From: Clavaria fumosa
Lineage: Eukaryota > Basidiomycota > Agaricomycetes > Agaricales > Clavariaceae
Assembly (NCBI GenBank): GCA_951802425.1
Contig: OX637795.1
Location: forward strand, 2,832,501 to 2,896,500
Reading direction: 5' to 3'
Length of the DNA stretch: 64,000 bases
The notes beneath the pieces are model-generated. The model searched no databases, had not been told where the DNA came from, and saw nothing but the letters and a program-made list of their open reading frames with translations. The translations under genes were made by a program, and so were the position numbers. Shown here in pieces: positions 53,321 to 64,000 of the stretch. Within the stretch, counting starts at the first letter, position 1. Every line of letters begins with the position of its first letter.

Positions 53321-53356
53321 CTACCACCACAATCTTTACCACCCTCACCCAGCTCA

Positions 53357-55130
53357 ATGCCTACTAAATGTCAGCCCCAGGATGTGCCAGTCCCTCCCCC
53401 AACTCTGGCCCAACTTCCTTTGAGAGCAGAGCCACTTGCACAGAGATGTGGAGAAAGAGTGGAATGTACTTGCTGGGCAGAAAGTTGCATGAGAAGGGCA
53501 CTTGCTTGGGAGCAATCCACTCCATCATTCAGTCTTATTGACACATCACTGGATGCATTATCCCAGAGGCCTAGGAACACCAAAAAAGACATAAAGTTGG
53601 CTGAACAGAAGATAGCTGAAATGGGTTCATGGCCATCTGATGCATGCTCAGGCAGATGGTACATGTATGATGAGGAAGGAAAACTGCTTATAGCTGCTTT
53701 TTCAGACCATATCTTGGAGGTAAGTTCCCCTTCATAATTTTCAATGTACCTTTATTGACAATTGAGCAATCCAGGACCAACCATCTGAAAAGGGGCAAGT
53801 AAGTCTATTCATAACATATAATTTACTTTTTGGTGAATGTTGAGTTTTAGGAGTATACTGTATACTTTACAGGGAGGAACTCTGCTGTCGGAAGGAGGGC
53901 TATTGATGTTGCCATGGTGGAGAGCTTGGGTAAAGTGAAGATTTGGCCTTAGTGTATGTTTTCTTTATGTTATGATTGAGATCTTTCTGACTTTTATATA
54001 CAGGAGAAGCTTCAAAACCAGGTGCAAGCTGCAACACAGTTGCTGTACACTATTTTGAGGCTAGTAGCACATAAGAGGGATGTTAGGCATGAGGAGGAGG
54101 AAGTAATGGAATATGAGGCTGAGAAGAGTTGTGAAGTAAATGAGGTGGAGTTGGACATTGACATGGCTGTTGTTGATTCACCAGCATACACACATGAGAG
54201 TGAATTGACTCCTCTGTCAAGTGAAGAGGATGAGAGGGATAGAGGAGATGAAGAGGGAAATGAGAGGGATGAAGGGGATGAGGATGAGGATGAGGAAGAT
54301 GAGGGGGATGGTAGTGCAGAAGACAATGGAGATGATGGAGATGAGAGGGATATGAGAGAAGAAAACCAGCCTTTTGTAGCTTTCAAACATGTCTCAAAGG
54401 CCTTCACCAAGTTTCAGCAGGCAAGGGGGGACATAGAGGAATCTCCTGAAACATCTCATCCTGGAGTGGAGCAATCCAACACACTTCTGTCATATGAGCA
54501 CTGTGGTGTGACTCATTTAGTGCATGCCTGGTTTGAGCAAGGAAGAAAAGGCAACAAGTTTGCACTTATTCCTTCAAATGACATGTGCAAATGCTCTTAC
54601 TTAGCTCTGGCTGTGAACTACTATTTCAGGGCCACAGCAGATGTAGCCATTTTTCTGGATGCATATTTTGCAGTTGCTTTTCCAAAGGAACACACCACAT
54701 ACAAAGAAGCTTTTGCTGCAGGAGTCTGGCTACCAGTCCATGGTTGGGTCAGGCCATTGTCTATAAACTTCAAGTGAAACCCCACCAGGATAAGAAGGAT
54801 GGAGGGCCAACAGCCATTTTCAATGTGGGGCAATACAGTGGAGGTGACCTTTACTTCACTGACTTGGACCTCAAGTTCAGTTATAGGCCAGGGGACATTT
54901 TTATTTTCCCTGCTGGTGATTTATATCATGCAGTTGGGGATTGGAAGCCTGTTGGACATGTCAATAAATATGGCATAGTTCCAGGGAGGATTGGACATGT
55001 CCTCTTTTCTCAGAAATCAGCCCTGAAGAGACTGTGTGGGCAAGCACCTGGATGGAGGAATGACACCTTCTCTGGTCCCTGGCCATCTATCAAGGAACAA
55101 AGGCCTGTACACAAGAAGAAGCAAAAGTGA
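53357..55130 (+). pseudogene. TET/JBP-like 2-oxoglutarate/Fe(II) dioxygenase gene, frameshifted
   Basis: Probable exons: 53357-53719, 53775-53798, 53851-53929 and 54004-55130, with introns of 55, 52 and 74 bp (GTAAGT, GTAAGT, GTAAAG donors, AG acceptors). The join of exons 3 and 4 does not keep frame with the obvious donor. The protein has an acidic stretch (54200-54360), then the dioxygenase core: HQD in KPHQDKKDGG (iron-binding HxD), GQYSGGDLYF, RPGDIFIF, distal H in GDLYHAVGDW, and R in PGRIGHVLFS. One base seems missing near 54770: PLSINFK-stop in one frame, VKPHQDKKD in the next. Such enzymes oxidise 5-methylcytosine in animals and are expanded in basidiomycetes, where they travel with KDZ transposons. 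Function here is inference. Confidence 0.6.
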
Positions 55131-55161
55131 TATGCCCTAGATATGCCCTATCAGCTCTTTC

Positions 55162-56441
55162 CTATATACTGTACTTGTGTCTAAAAAAATTAATATGCCA
55201 AGATGAAAATGTGATATGGGCAGACTTGTGGTCAGCAGGGATTGATGGGCACACATTTGAGAAGTGCCCTTGACCTGTGCAGTACAAGCAAAGTCTGGTG
55301 GCCCAGTGGCAGTTGTTCTCCTCAGCAGAGAGTGGTCTGTGAGGAGTGGATTTCTCTGTCTTACCCTCCTTGGGCTTCAGTACAGGGGTCAAGGCAGGTT
55401 TGGCCAGAGTGGGTGTTGTGGTGGGGCTGGTTGCTGGAGCAGGTGCAGGGCAGTTTGAGGACTGGTTGTTGGCAGGTTTCGTGTTGCAGTCTTTTGTTGG
55501 GTTTGACAAATTTCTGCATGACGAGTCACCAGGTTGCTTTCCATATTGGACAGACATCAGAAAGTGGCCTTGTTCCTCCTTGCATTACCAGTACTGCTTG
55601 TTGAAGGCTGAATCTTGCTGGCAGAGTCCAGTGAACTCCTGCTCTCAACTTGTGTACTGAAACTGGTCTTTGATGCAGTTGGCAAGCTGCTGGTAAAAGG
55701 CCTTGGCAAGTGCAGCATTGTTATATCCAGTGTAGGGCATGTGCGAATTGAAAGCAACAATGTATTCCATGACATAGGAATTGTCAGGCATTTTCAAATT
55801 GTGCAATGCACTCTTTGAAGTCTTATGTAAGTGGGGGTTTCTGAATACCAGAAATAATTCTGTGGTGAAGCTGTCCCAGTTGTCCAACATTGTGGGGGAT
55901 GGTTGTTGGATGAGGTATGGCATCCACCAGGTATTTGCTTGGTCTCAAAGGTATGACATGGTGAATAGAATGTGATCCCAATCAGTAGTGAATTTCCACA
56001 GCTTTCCCAGAAACCATGTAACGCACTGCAAGATAAACATTGTTAGCTGTGCTGGGTCCTTACCTGTAAAGACATTGGCAGAGTTGAAGTATTCTGCATT
56101 TAATGGCAAAGTCAAAACACATGGAAAACACAACAGGATAAGGAACTGACAATTGGCAAGCCTGCGATCAAAGGAAAACAGATGAGTATATGAAAGGGGT
56201 GAGTCACACAATCTGTCATGTACCAGGACATCAGATAGAATTAGCAAGATTTGAATTCCAATGCCATCCCATCAACATATTTCACTTCAGGCTCCTTGAG
56301 TTTGGGGCCATCATCTCCAGGTACTGGGTAGTAGATGTACTGTGGTGAACTAGCAGGCAGATTTCTGACAGGCACTATGGGGGGTACTGCCAGTGGAATT
56401 CCTTGCAGAATCCCTGGAATCTCAAAGGGTTGTGGCAGCAA
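55162..56441 (-). pseudogene. Gypsy gag relic (gypsy-4)
   Basis: Several frames on the minus strand together read as a Ty3/Gypsy gag: Pro-rich N terminus, VFTGKDPAQLTMFILQC, then WMPYLIQQPSPTMLDNWDSF and AKAFYQQLANCIKDQFQYTS, and a knuckle CLYCTGQGHFSNVCP near 55270. Frameshifts or stops near 55945, 55645 and 55557. No pol follows; the gag ends next to the TET/JBP-like gene. Confidence 0.75.
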
Positions 56442-56589
56442 CTGCAGTGGGAGGTTTGGAGTTGGCAGCAGCAGATGTCATGACCCATGTGCTGAGGGTG
56501 GTGAGTTGACACTGGGTATTGGGAAAGGGAGCACTGGCAGCACTCCAGAGTAGTTAGTTGTAAGTGGGGATAGTGGGGGTAGTACCAGT

Positions 56590-56775
56590 GTCAGTGTATA
56601 CTGTACATGTGAGACTTATATACATGCATACAGAGAGTATAACTAATCAGGAAGTGTACAGAGAGTATAACTAATCAGGAAAAGTACAGAAGTCACCAAG
56701 CAATGGAACTATAGTAGTGTGGGGTATGTTTAGTTGTATAGTAACTATGCATGTGCTCTACTAAGGTCATGAGAA
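56590..56775 (-). repeat. Fragment of the 1.4-kb-type LTR
   Basis: The minus strand matches the region of 38960-39110 (CTTAGTAGA...CATACCCC...ACTACTATAG...GTATATAAG). It contains a 27-bp duplication (CAGAGAGTATAACTAATCAG and flanking bases). It is immediately followed by a Tc1-like end (ACAGTTTTGTGAGTCACTGTA, 56791-56811), perhaps the remains of a small Tc1-derived element. Confidence 0.6.
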
Positions 56776-56812
56776 AGTGCAAAACATTCGAACAGTTTTG
56801 TGAGTCACTGTA

Positions 56813-57506
56813 CCTCAGCCCATGGACAGGGGCTGAGGGTTGAGGCAGTGGTGTAGGGCTTGGAGGCATTGTAGGTGGAGTGGGAGGATAAGGGAGTACT
56901 GGGGCCAGGGGGTTGGAGACTCCCAAAGAAGCCAAACCTGGCCCAAGCATCCTCCCCAATGAAGCAGATGCAGAGGCTGGGGTCTGGGGACCCAAAGGGC
57001 CTTATGAGGTTGTCAGTCAGGTGTGTATGGATGGCAAGGGGGCCTGGGGTGGCACCATTTCATCCTGGTGGGACCTCAAGTGCATCCTTGGTGGGTTGGG
57101 TTGGGGTGTCTGCAGTGGAGCATATGACATACTGTCAAGAGTGGGTCAATTCCACCTAATTACAAGTATAAACAACAGTGAGGAGGGGCATAGCAGCAAT
57201 TCCAACAGTGAGCAGGAATTCCACATGCAGGCTGTGTTGACAGGAAGGAGTGCAGGTGCAACAGGAGGGGACAAGAGATAGTGGGACAACACAAGGGGAG
57301 GATTTGACCCAGAGACTGCACAAGAGGGTGGCTGCTATGCAATGCCCAGTCAAGCACCTAAGGCAGCTCTTGACAGCAATCCTTGTGCATAAGTGGGTAG
57401 TTGAGTTTATGTCATATGCTGTAATATCTACTACAGCTTCAAGGATTATATAGTAAGTAAGTATCTAAAATGGGATGGTATTGAAGAAAGTCTGCAAAGA
57501 AGAAGT
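56813..57506. other. Unassigned; possibly more of the gypsy-4 gag N terminus
   Basis: A Pro-rich minus frame at 56813-56995 (LPYPPTPPTMPPSPTPLPQP) could be the upstream part of gypsy-4 gag, cut by the LTR fragment. Nothing recognisable in 57000-57506. Confidence 0.3.
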
Positions 57507-58736
57507 TATAAAACCACTTCAGGTAACCCCCACATGAGGGCTATTAGCCTTATTAAATTATAGGTGGAATTAGGGCTAATAGCCCCCTTTGGTATAGTGT
57601 GTTGTGTGCTTGGGAAATTGCACTGGATGCATGGGATAGTTCTTAAAAGTGCACCAAAGTGATGAACTGCACAGTGCACCATCCCAAGTGCCAGGCCCTG
57701 TCACAGGGTGTCTGGGGGTCCCTGTACAATTTTACCCTGGCAGTTCACCCAGCACCAGCATTAGTGACAGACATAGCCCTGCCCATATATTCCCAGGCCC
57801 TGAGCCAAGCCAAGGCCATGGCTTATACATTGCCCACCTGTGCAGCCTAGCACCCCACCCCACTACCTGATACCCTCTGCACACTGCCCACACTTCCTGG
57901 TGCTGCCTGGCACTGCCTGGCACCCCTGCTTGCAGCCAACACAATATGGCTCCACATGCTTGCCACCCATGCTGCCCCATGCTCTGCCACCCTTTCAGGA
58001 GCTTCCAATTAGTGTTGCAACAGCTTGGCTTCAATCTCCAATCCAAAAACTGTGAGTGCTTGCCTTAGTTGCAAATAGCTAAACAGGCCCATGGCCATGC
58101 CTAATGTTCAGCTTTTGCATTACACTATTAAGGTCTATGAACCATTGTGGTGCAGGTTCTGGTCTAGCTACTAGCCATCCAATGGCTTGCTGCTTAGCTG
58201 CTCAAAAGTGGTTGATTAGCTAAGCCATGGCAAAATTCCAATACTGCCTGGTGTTGGCTGCACACTACTATCACTGCCTAGTGACAGTCTGTGCTGTCAG
58301 AATAGTGGCTGGAGTCTACAGTACTCATGTGATATAAAATCCCTGGCCTGGGCTGAGGTACTAATTGTGTGATGAAAGTCTCCTTTGTGACTTTCTCACT
58401 GTCTTTAGTGACACCACACTAATGGTGCAGTGACAGTGTCCTTTATAGCACTTCCACTGTACTAGCAGTGCAATGAAAACATTGGAACAACAAGCTTTTT
58501 TTGTAATGCTCTGATTATCCCATTGACAGTGTCCTTTGTGACACTGTCACTGTACCAATGGTATGTTTTGTCTCCCAACCCTCATATCCCACCTTATTTT
58601 ACTGATATACATGTATAGTAGCAGGATTTTTTTCTTGAATAAAAAAATATGATCAGCCCTGCTCCACCAACCTGCAGCCTCCATGTTACTCATCATCCAC
58701 CTCCCACCATGCAAGGCAATTGTGACTTCTCTTACA

Positions 58737-60590
58737 GTCAATGCTGTAGATTCCTTGCAATACACAATTGTAATTACAATAGGTAGCCATTGCAAGTATG
58801 ACTGTAAGCATATTGCAAGACATTACAATACAGCTTTGTCATAGCTTTGTCATCCACTCTGTGACAACTGTGATGCTCCTGTCTAAATGTGGACAATAGC
58901 CCTTGCAATAAATTACAATACAGGCCTGCCCTGCCTATTGCAGGGTCCCTGCCCACACCAAAGCAGTAATCCCTTCTCAGACAAACAATGGCAAACAAAA
59001 TATGCTAAATAAAAACAAAAACTCGAAATTGAGCAGCCCTGTGCCTGGTCCCTCAGGTACAGGTTACCAATTAGGCATAGCTGCTTTTGGTAAGCTGCTA
59101 TGACTGTGGGAAAAAAATCACATGGCTTGCAAAATATGACTTTTTATACACCAAAAAATCGGCAAAAATCAGGAGGTTCCGAATCTAGACACCCCACATT
59201 TGTATCTGCCTTGGTTCAGTGTCAATTTGCAAAATACACAGAAAATATTCATTTTTCCACAATTCTGCAGTACTCTGGCTTCGAAAGGTGTAGTAGAGGA
59301 TACACACACTACCTGTGGACATATGGGAAGGGTGTGGAGTAGTTTAACAACCCACCATCTCCATGACCTCCCTGGAAGCCATTACTAGGAATTAAGGGTG
59401 TTATTGGCCTGGGAGCATGGCCATTTGTTAGATTGCAAATTCCAGCCATCAGACTACACCTTACAACACCTAATGCAACCCTACAGAAGCCCATAATATT
59501 TGGTGCAGAACTACAGATTCCCCATGTCTATTTTCCCAAAATTCTCAAAATCTCTCCCCAGATAGCCCCCTTTGTCAAATCACATATTCCTGTTAGTAAA
59601 TAGTTGACAATGTATACCTGAAGACATGTTCAAAGTTTGGTGACGTTAGGCCAAGTTCTCAGGAAGATAGCTCAGAATGAGTCTTTTGGGAGACAGTCAA
59701 GGTCTTCCTTATCCTTGCCTTCATCTTTGCCTTCACTTTAGACTGTCCTCCAAAAGACTCATTCTGAGCTATCTTCCTGAGAACTTGGCCTAACGTCACC
59801 AAACTTTGAACATGTCTTCAGGTATACATTGTCAACTATTTACTAACAGGAATATGTGATTTGACAAAGGGGGCTATCTGGGGAGAGATTTTGAGAATTT
59901 TGGGAAAATAGACATGGGGAATCTGTAGTTCTGCACCAAATATTATGGGCTTCCAGGGAGGTCATGGAGATGGTGGGTGGGTTGTTAAACTACTCCACAC
60001 CCTTCCCATATGTCCACAGGTAGTGTGTGTATCCTCTACTACACCTTTCGAAGCCAGAGTACTGCAGAATTGTGGAAAAATGAATATTTTCTGTGTATTT
60101 TGCAAATTGACACTGAACCAAGGCAGATACAAATGTGGGGTGTCTAGATTCGGAACCTCCTGATTTTTGCCGATTTTTTGATGTATAAAAAGTCATATTT
60201 TGCAAGCCATGTGATTTTTTTCCCACAGTCATAGCAGCTTACCAAAAGCAGCTATGCCTAATTGGTAACCTGTACCTGAGGGACCAGGCACAGGGCTGCT
60301 CAATTTCGAGTTTTTGTTTTTATTTAGCATATTTTGTTTGCCATTGTTTGTCTGAGAAGGGATTACTGCTTTGGTGTGGCAGGGCAGGCCTGGGAAAGGA
60401 CCCTGCAATGGAGTCACTGTCACAAACTTGCATCGTATTGTAGTCTGTATTGTAATATGTATTGTCATTACAAGTAATCTTGCAAGGGCAAAATGATCAA
60501 AAACTATTGTAATTACAATCAATCAATCTTGCAATGGCCCTGTATTGTAATTACAAGACATCTTGCAATAATTCTACAGCATCAGGTGTC
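58737..60590. repeat. Core palindrome of fold-back B
   Basis: Symmetric around about 59720 and related to 40471-42118 over most of its length. The right arm lacks about 118 bp that the left arm has (59373-59490), with the joint at GGGCTTCCAGGGAGG. Several extra segments rich in TGTAATTACAAT flank the arms. No gene. Confidence 0.88.
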
Positions 60591-60767
60591 TCTTACTAAA
60601 CACATGTCACCAAATAAAATACAACTACCTTACACTATTGTTCTCATGCTGTTATTCAGCTCAGTTCTTGGGAAGCCAAACCACAGCAAATATGAAAGGT
60701 TACTTGGGGCTGAAAGATGCCAACAACTAGTAGTGTGACAATTATACTTTCTTTGTGATACTTACAC

Positions 60768-60909
60768 TGTCCTTTGTGACACTTACACTGTCCCTTGTGA
60801 CACTCACACTGTCCTTTGGGACACTTACACTGTCCCTTGTGATACTCACACTGTCCTTTGGGACACTTACACTATCCCTTGTGATACTCACACTGTCCTT
60901 TGGGACACT
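60768..60909. repeat. 21-bp minisatellite in the right arm of fold-back B
   Basis: Six to seven units of GTCCTTTGTGACACTTACACT with small changes (CCCTTGTGATACTCACACT). The left arm has only two or three dispersed copies of related sequence near 58370-58560, so the array expanded after the palindrome formed. Confidence 0.88.
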
Positions 60910-61909
60910 TGATTAGCATGGAGGCTGTAGGTTGTTGGAACAGGAGTGGTTGTGTTTTTATGTATTATCCTGCTACTATCCATGTATATCAGTAAAATAA
61001 GGTTGGATATGGGGGCTAAAAGACAAAACCTATCATCAATACAGTGACAGTGTCCTCTGTGACACTGCCACAGTAACAATGAGATAGTCAGAGCATCATG
61101 AAAAATCACCTTATTGTTTCAATGGGACACTCACTTTCATTACACTGCTAGTACAGCAGAAGTGCTATAAAGGACACTGTTGCTGCACCATTTGTGTGGT
61201 GTCACTAAGGACACTTTATCACACAATTAGTTTCAGCCCAGGCCAGGGATCTTAAAACATGAGTACTACAGACTTCAGCTGCTATTCTGATGGCACAGGT
61301 TGTCAACAGGCAGTGATTGGAAGGCTCCTGGAGGGGTAGCAGAGCATGGGCAGTATGGGTAGCAAGCATGTGAAGCCAGGTTGTGTTGGCTGCAAGCAGG
61401 GGTGCTGGGCAGTGCCAGGCAGCAAGTAGGGGTAACCAGGAAGCACCAGGCAGTGTGGGTAGTGTGCAGAGGCTATCAGGTGGTGGGGTGGAGTGCTGGG
61501 CTGCACAGGTGGCAAGCAGTGTATAAGCCATGGCATTGGCCTGGCTCAAGGCTTGGGAATCTGTGGTCTAGGCCAAAGCATGTGGAAGCAGACCCAATGG
61601 TCCAGCCTGGCTTAGTCTGGCTTATGGCCTGAAGCTGGGCCATGTCCATCATTAATCCTGGCGCTGGGTGACCTGCCAGTGTAAAATTGCACAGGGACCC
61701 CCAGACACCCCGTGACAGGGCCTGGCACTTGGGATGGTGCACTGTGCAGTTCATCACTTTGGTGCACTTTTAAGAACTATCCCATGCATCCAGTGCACTT
61801 TCCCAAGCACACAACACACTATACCAAAGGGGGCTATTAGCCCTAATTCCACCTATAATTTAATAAGGCTAATAGCCCTCATGTGGGGGTTACCTGAAGT
61901 GTATAAAAC

Positions 61910-62376
61910 AAATGCTAAGAAATTGCCCAGAAACATGTTTCAGCCACTGTATCCAAACCCCAAAGTCTAATATCATTGAGGGACCTTCACTAGCTTGCCT
62001 AGAGGCCACCCTGCAAGTCCTAAACTGATTCCACTCATTTTTCAAGGCTCCCTGGTGTCAGCTGAACAATCGCAAAGTGTGTGGCATTTGTCAGAATTAC
62101 AACCCACATGCAGAATTGCCAATTGTTGGTTCAGGGTGATTGTTGGGCAGCAGAATTGAGTCAGGAGTGGTTGTCAAGTGTGAGGATGCATCAAGCGGCC
62201 CATAACAGGATGTGTTGGGTCATGACAATAAGTCAAACCTGTACAGACAATCTGACTTTGAATGTACTTAAACAATATATTTAAAGCCTGTGGCTCTAAG
62301 CCGGGAGGGTTCGGTCACATGAGTGTGACAAGAATGCATTGTCTTGGCCAACGAAGGCCTCACGTGCCACCCTCTA
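61910..62376. other. No recognisable feature
   Basis: Sequence between fold-back B and the next gypsy-1 copy; nothing that I can support. Confidence 0.4.
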
Positions 62377-62666
62377 TGTTAGGATCGCTTATGTAAGCCA
62401 TCCCAAAGTGCAGTTGTGGAGAAACTGGGGAGGGTTGTTGGAAGGTCACATGACCTGTGGCTGTGGTCAGATTACATAATCGTAAGATCACATGACCTGG
62501 GCCTGGGCGCATCACGTGATCCGAGAGGTCCGAGCGTGGGAACGCCGGCAAATGCCGAAGCGTTCGCTATATATACTATGTCTTTTCCATTCTTGTACCC
62601 TTTTCCCCTTATCTTAGTATTGTCGTCATGACCTTACGCTTAAGTTGTGTGAGACCCAGTCTGATA
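62377..62666 (+). repeat. gypsy-1b 5' LTR (290 bp)
   Basis: Several differences and small indels against 11103-11393 (for example CTATATATACTATG for the gypsy-1 CTATAAGTACTTTC region). It has a better TATA-like box than the gypsy-1 LTRs: TATATATA at about 62568. Confidence 0.9.
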
Positions 62667-63240
62667 TAATACTAAGATCCGCCTGTCCGCCCTAGCCCCG
62701 TGTCCTAACCCGGCTAGCCTGGACCCTTAATTTCAAACTGTGACACGTTGTCACAGCTCAGCCCCTATCATCCTCTTCTCCTTTACCCTGCCCGCAGTGT
62801 GTAACAGAACTGCGCGAAATTTTTACTGTGTGTAGATACACGTGACCAGACCAGGAGGAAGTCAACTGTGACCCTCCCCAAGTGATACCGAGTGCCCAAG
62901 GCCCGGAACTTTGTTTTACAGCTACGTACCAGTGAATCGTGTAGTGTACAGGGCAAGGAAAGGCCCCTACATAGTCTTTCTGTAGTTTCCTGGTCCAGTG
63001 GACAGGGCCCTTGCTCTGTGACCATTGTCAGAAGGGCGCACGGGCAACTCATTAGGAGTTGTGGAGCGACCACCTGGGACACCATTTGGGCCCCACGTTA
63101 ACAAAAGTTTCATAGAATAAGAGTTCTATAGGTACATAAGTACACAGAAGAGCAGCCTAAGAGGACAGGACTGTTAAGAGATCGAAGAAATCCTGAGTGC
63201 CCAAGGCCTGGAACTTTATTTACAGCATCCAGGGCCTGTG
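62667..63240 (+). other. gypsy-1b leader
   Basis: Matches 10532-11102 in reverse complement almost base for base. No gene. Confidence 0.7.
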
Positions 63241-64000
63241 ATGGCAGACCATGTCGCCCCGCCTGTAGCCCAACCTATGAGGCTTGACCTATCTGTTGCC
63301 CCCTTTGATGGGCAGAAAAGGAACTTCCGTACGTTCCTCTGATCCCTTCGCCTCCTGTTTATGGCGAACCCGACTGTCTATGCTGTGGACCTGGTGAAGG
63401 TCCTTCTTGCTCTGAGCAAAATTACTGGAGAAGGATTCGCTGCAGAGTGGGCGAATATGAAGGCGGAAGAGATCCTGGGTAGTGGCGAGGCCGGAACCTG
63501 GGCAGAGTTTGTGGAGGAGATGAAGCGCGCATTCGATGACCCAAATGACCATGCAACTGCCCTTGCCAATATTGCAGGGCTGAAACAGGGTGCCATGACA
63601 GCACCAGAGTTCTTCGCAAAATTCAAGACACTGTTCCGACGGGTGAAGTTGAGTGCAGAGAAGGACTCAGGAATCCTAGTCCATTGGCTGGAGTTGAACC
63701 TGAGTAGGAGGTTGGTGGAGAGAATCTATGGTGTCTCCCCGATGCCAGAGACATATGGAGAATGGAAGGTGCTGGCTGAGAGGCTTGATGCCCAGCAAAG
63801 GCGACTGGATGGGATACTCACGGAATGGACACCGCAACCCACCGCAACCCTACCGCGACCTGCCGTGACCGTTTCGCAACCTCTTGTGACCCCTCTGCTG
63901 TGTACTCCAGATGTGGCCATGGCCCGAGGATGGGCCCCTGCTGATGAGAGATGTTGTTTCCGATGCCACCAGACTGGCCATGCTGTCCGTTTCTGCCCCC
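63241..64000 (+). pseudogene. gypsy-1b gag with a TGA at codon 34
   Basis: Starts MADHVAPPVAQPMRLDLS at 63241. Codon 34 is TGA (63340-63342), where gypsy-1 has CGA (FL-R-SLRLLFM). After that the frame is open to the window end and reaches the zinc knuckle CFRCHQTGHAVRFC. It keeps FRRVKLSAE at the place of the first gypsy-1 gag stop, so the two copies were inactivated independently. Confidence 0.9.

Larger units (their letters stand above)
57515..61901. mobile_element. Fold-back B: 4.4-kb palindromic element with 8-bp target duplication
   Basis: Termini CACTTCAGGTAACCCCC and its complement. Flanked by a perfect 8-bp duplication TATAAAAC (57507-57514 and 61902-61909). The arms (57515-58736 and about 60591-61901) are diverged reverse complements; the middle is a core palindrome shared with fold-back A. 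An 8-bp duplication fits hAT or KDZ/Zisupton-type transposases. No transposase is encoded, so it is non-autonomous. Confidence 0.85.
62377..64000 (+). mobile_element. gypsy-1b: 5' end of a second gypsy-1 copy, runs off the window
   Basis: LTR, leader and gag in + orientation, close to gypsy-1 at 11393-9700. The LTR starts TGTTAGGATCGC at 62377. The left target duplication would be CTCTA (62372-62376), not testable because the right end is outside. Confidence 0.9.

Noticed and set aside
51872..53356. Apparent 500-residue N terminus (Leu/Pro/Cys/Ser) ahead of the dioxygenase exon
   Set aside because: The minisatellite is open in several frames, so openness is no evidence; the gene is started at the first ATG after the array.
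56779..56811. A complete small Tc1-derived element
   Set aside because: Only one end resembling the Tc1 terminus is visible; I could not find the partner end or a second TA.

Overview
The window is almost entirely mobile DNA from a filamentous fungus, most likely an agaricomycete basidiomycete. The evidence for that is short GT-AG introns (47-74 bp), UBN2-type Copia and chromodomain Ty3/Gypsy elements, a PIF/Harbinger transposon with a Myb-like partner gene, a TET/JBP-like dioxygenase gene and a Tc1 element. The species cannot be named from this sequence. I see no ordinary housekeeping gene.

Layout. (1) 1-14 kb: a Harbinger-type transposon with a Myb/SANT-like gene on + and a DDE nuclease on -. 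Its Myb gene is split by a Ty3/Gypsy element (gypsy-1, 185-11393, target duplication AAATG), which is itself split by an intact Copia element (Copia-1a, 1800-7388, target duplication CCTAG, indistinguishable LTRs). (2) 14-18.5 kb: a decayed chromodomain Gypsy (gypsy-2) carrying two tRNA-like SINE pieces and solo LTRs. (3) 18.5-25.5 kb: a second Copia-1 copy (1b, target duplication AGTAC), interrupted by a short LTR element that encodes only a zinc-knuckle protein (called TRG here; copy 1 at 22641-24014). (4) 25.5-36.2 kb: a second Copia family (Copia-2, - strand) holding an internally deleted Copia-1 copy (1c), a solo TRG LTR, TRG copy 2 and TRG copy 3, each with its own 5-bp target duplication. 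(5) 36-39.3 kb: unassigned sequence, a LINE RNase H remnant, a Copia-1 fragment and part of a long LTR. (6) 39.3-46.1 kb: a 6.8-kb fold-back structure (A) whose arms carry a 33-bp satellite, with a 1.43-kb solo LTR and an intact Tc1 transposon inserted in the right arm. (7) 46-48 kb: the 3' end of a third Gypsy, with an extra reading frame after the integrase. (8) 48-55 kb: a hexanucleotide microsatellite, a large minisatellite split by a 2-kb LTR-like insertion, and a multi-exon TET/JBP-like gene with a probable frameshift. (9) 55-57.5 kb: a Gypsy gag relic and LTR scraps. (10) 57.5-61.9 kb: a second fold-back (B), with an 8-bp target duplication and the same core palindrome as A but different arms. 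(11) 62.4-64 kb: the 5' end of another gypsy-1 copy that runs off the window.

Two themes connect the parts. The insertions nest deeply and can be ordered: Harbinger, then gypsy-1, then Copia-1a; and gypsy-2, then old TRG LTRs, then Copia-1b, then TRG-1. Older elements are disabled largely by TGA stops where arginine (CGA) is expected, and by a YLDD to YLDN change in gypsy-2, while the young Copia-1a pol is open. That pattern fits CpG deamination or a RIP-like process. The strongest candidates for something undescribed are the TRG family, the fold-back pair sharing one core palindrome, and the SINE with its tRNA-like part at the unexpected end.
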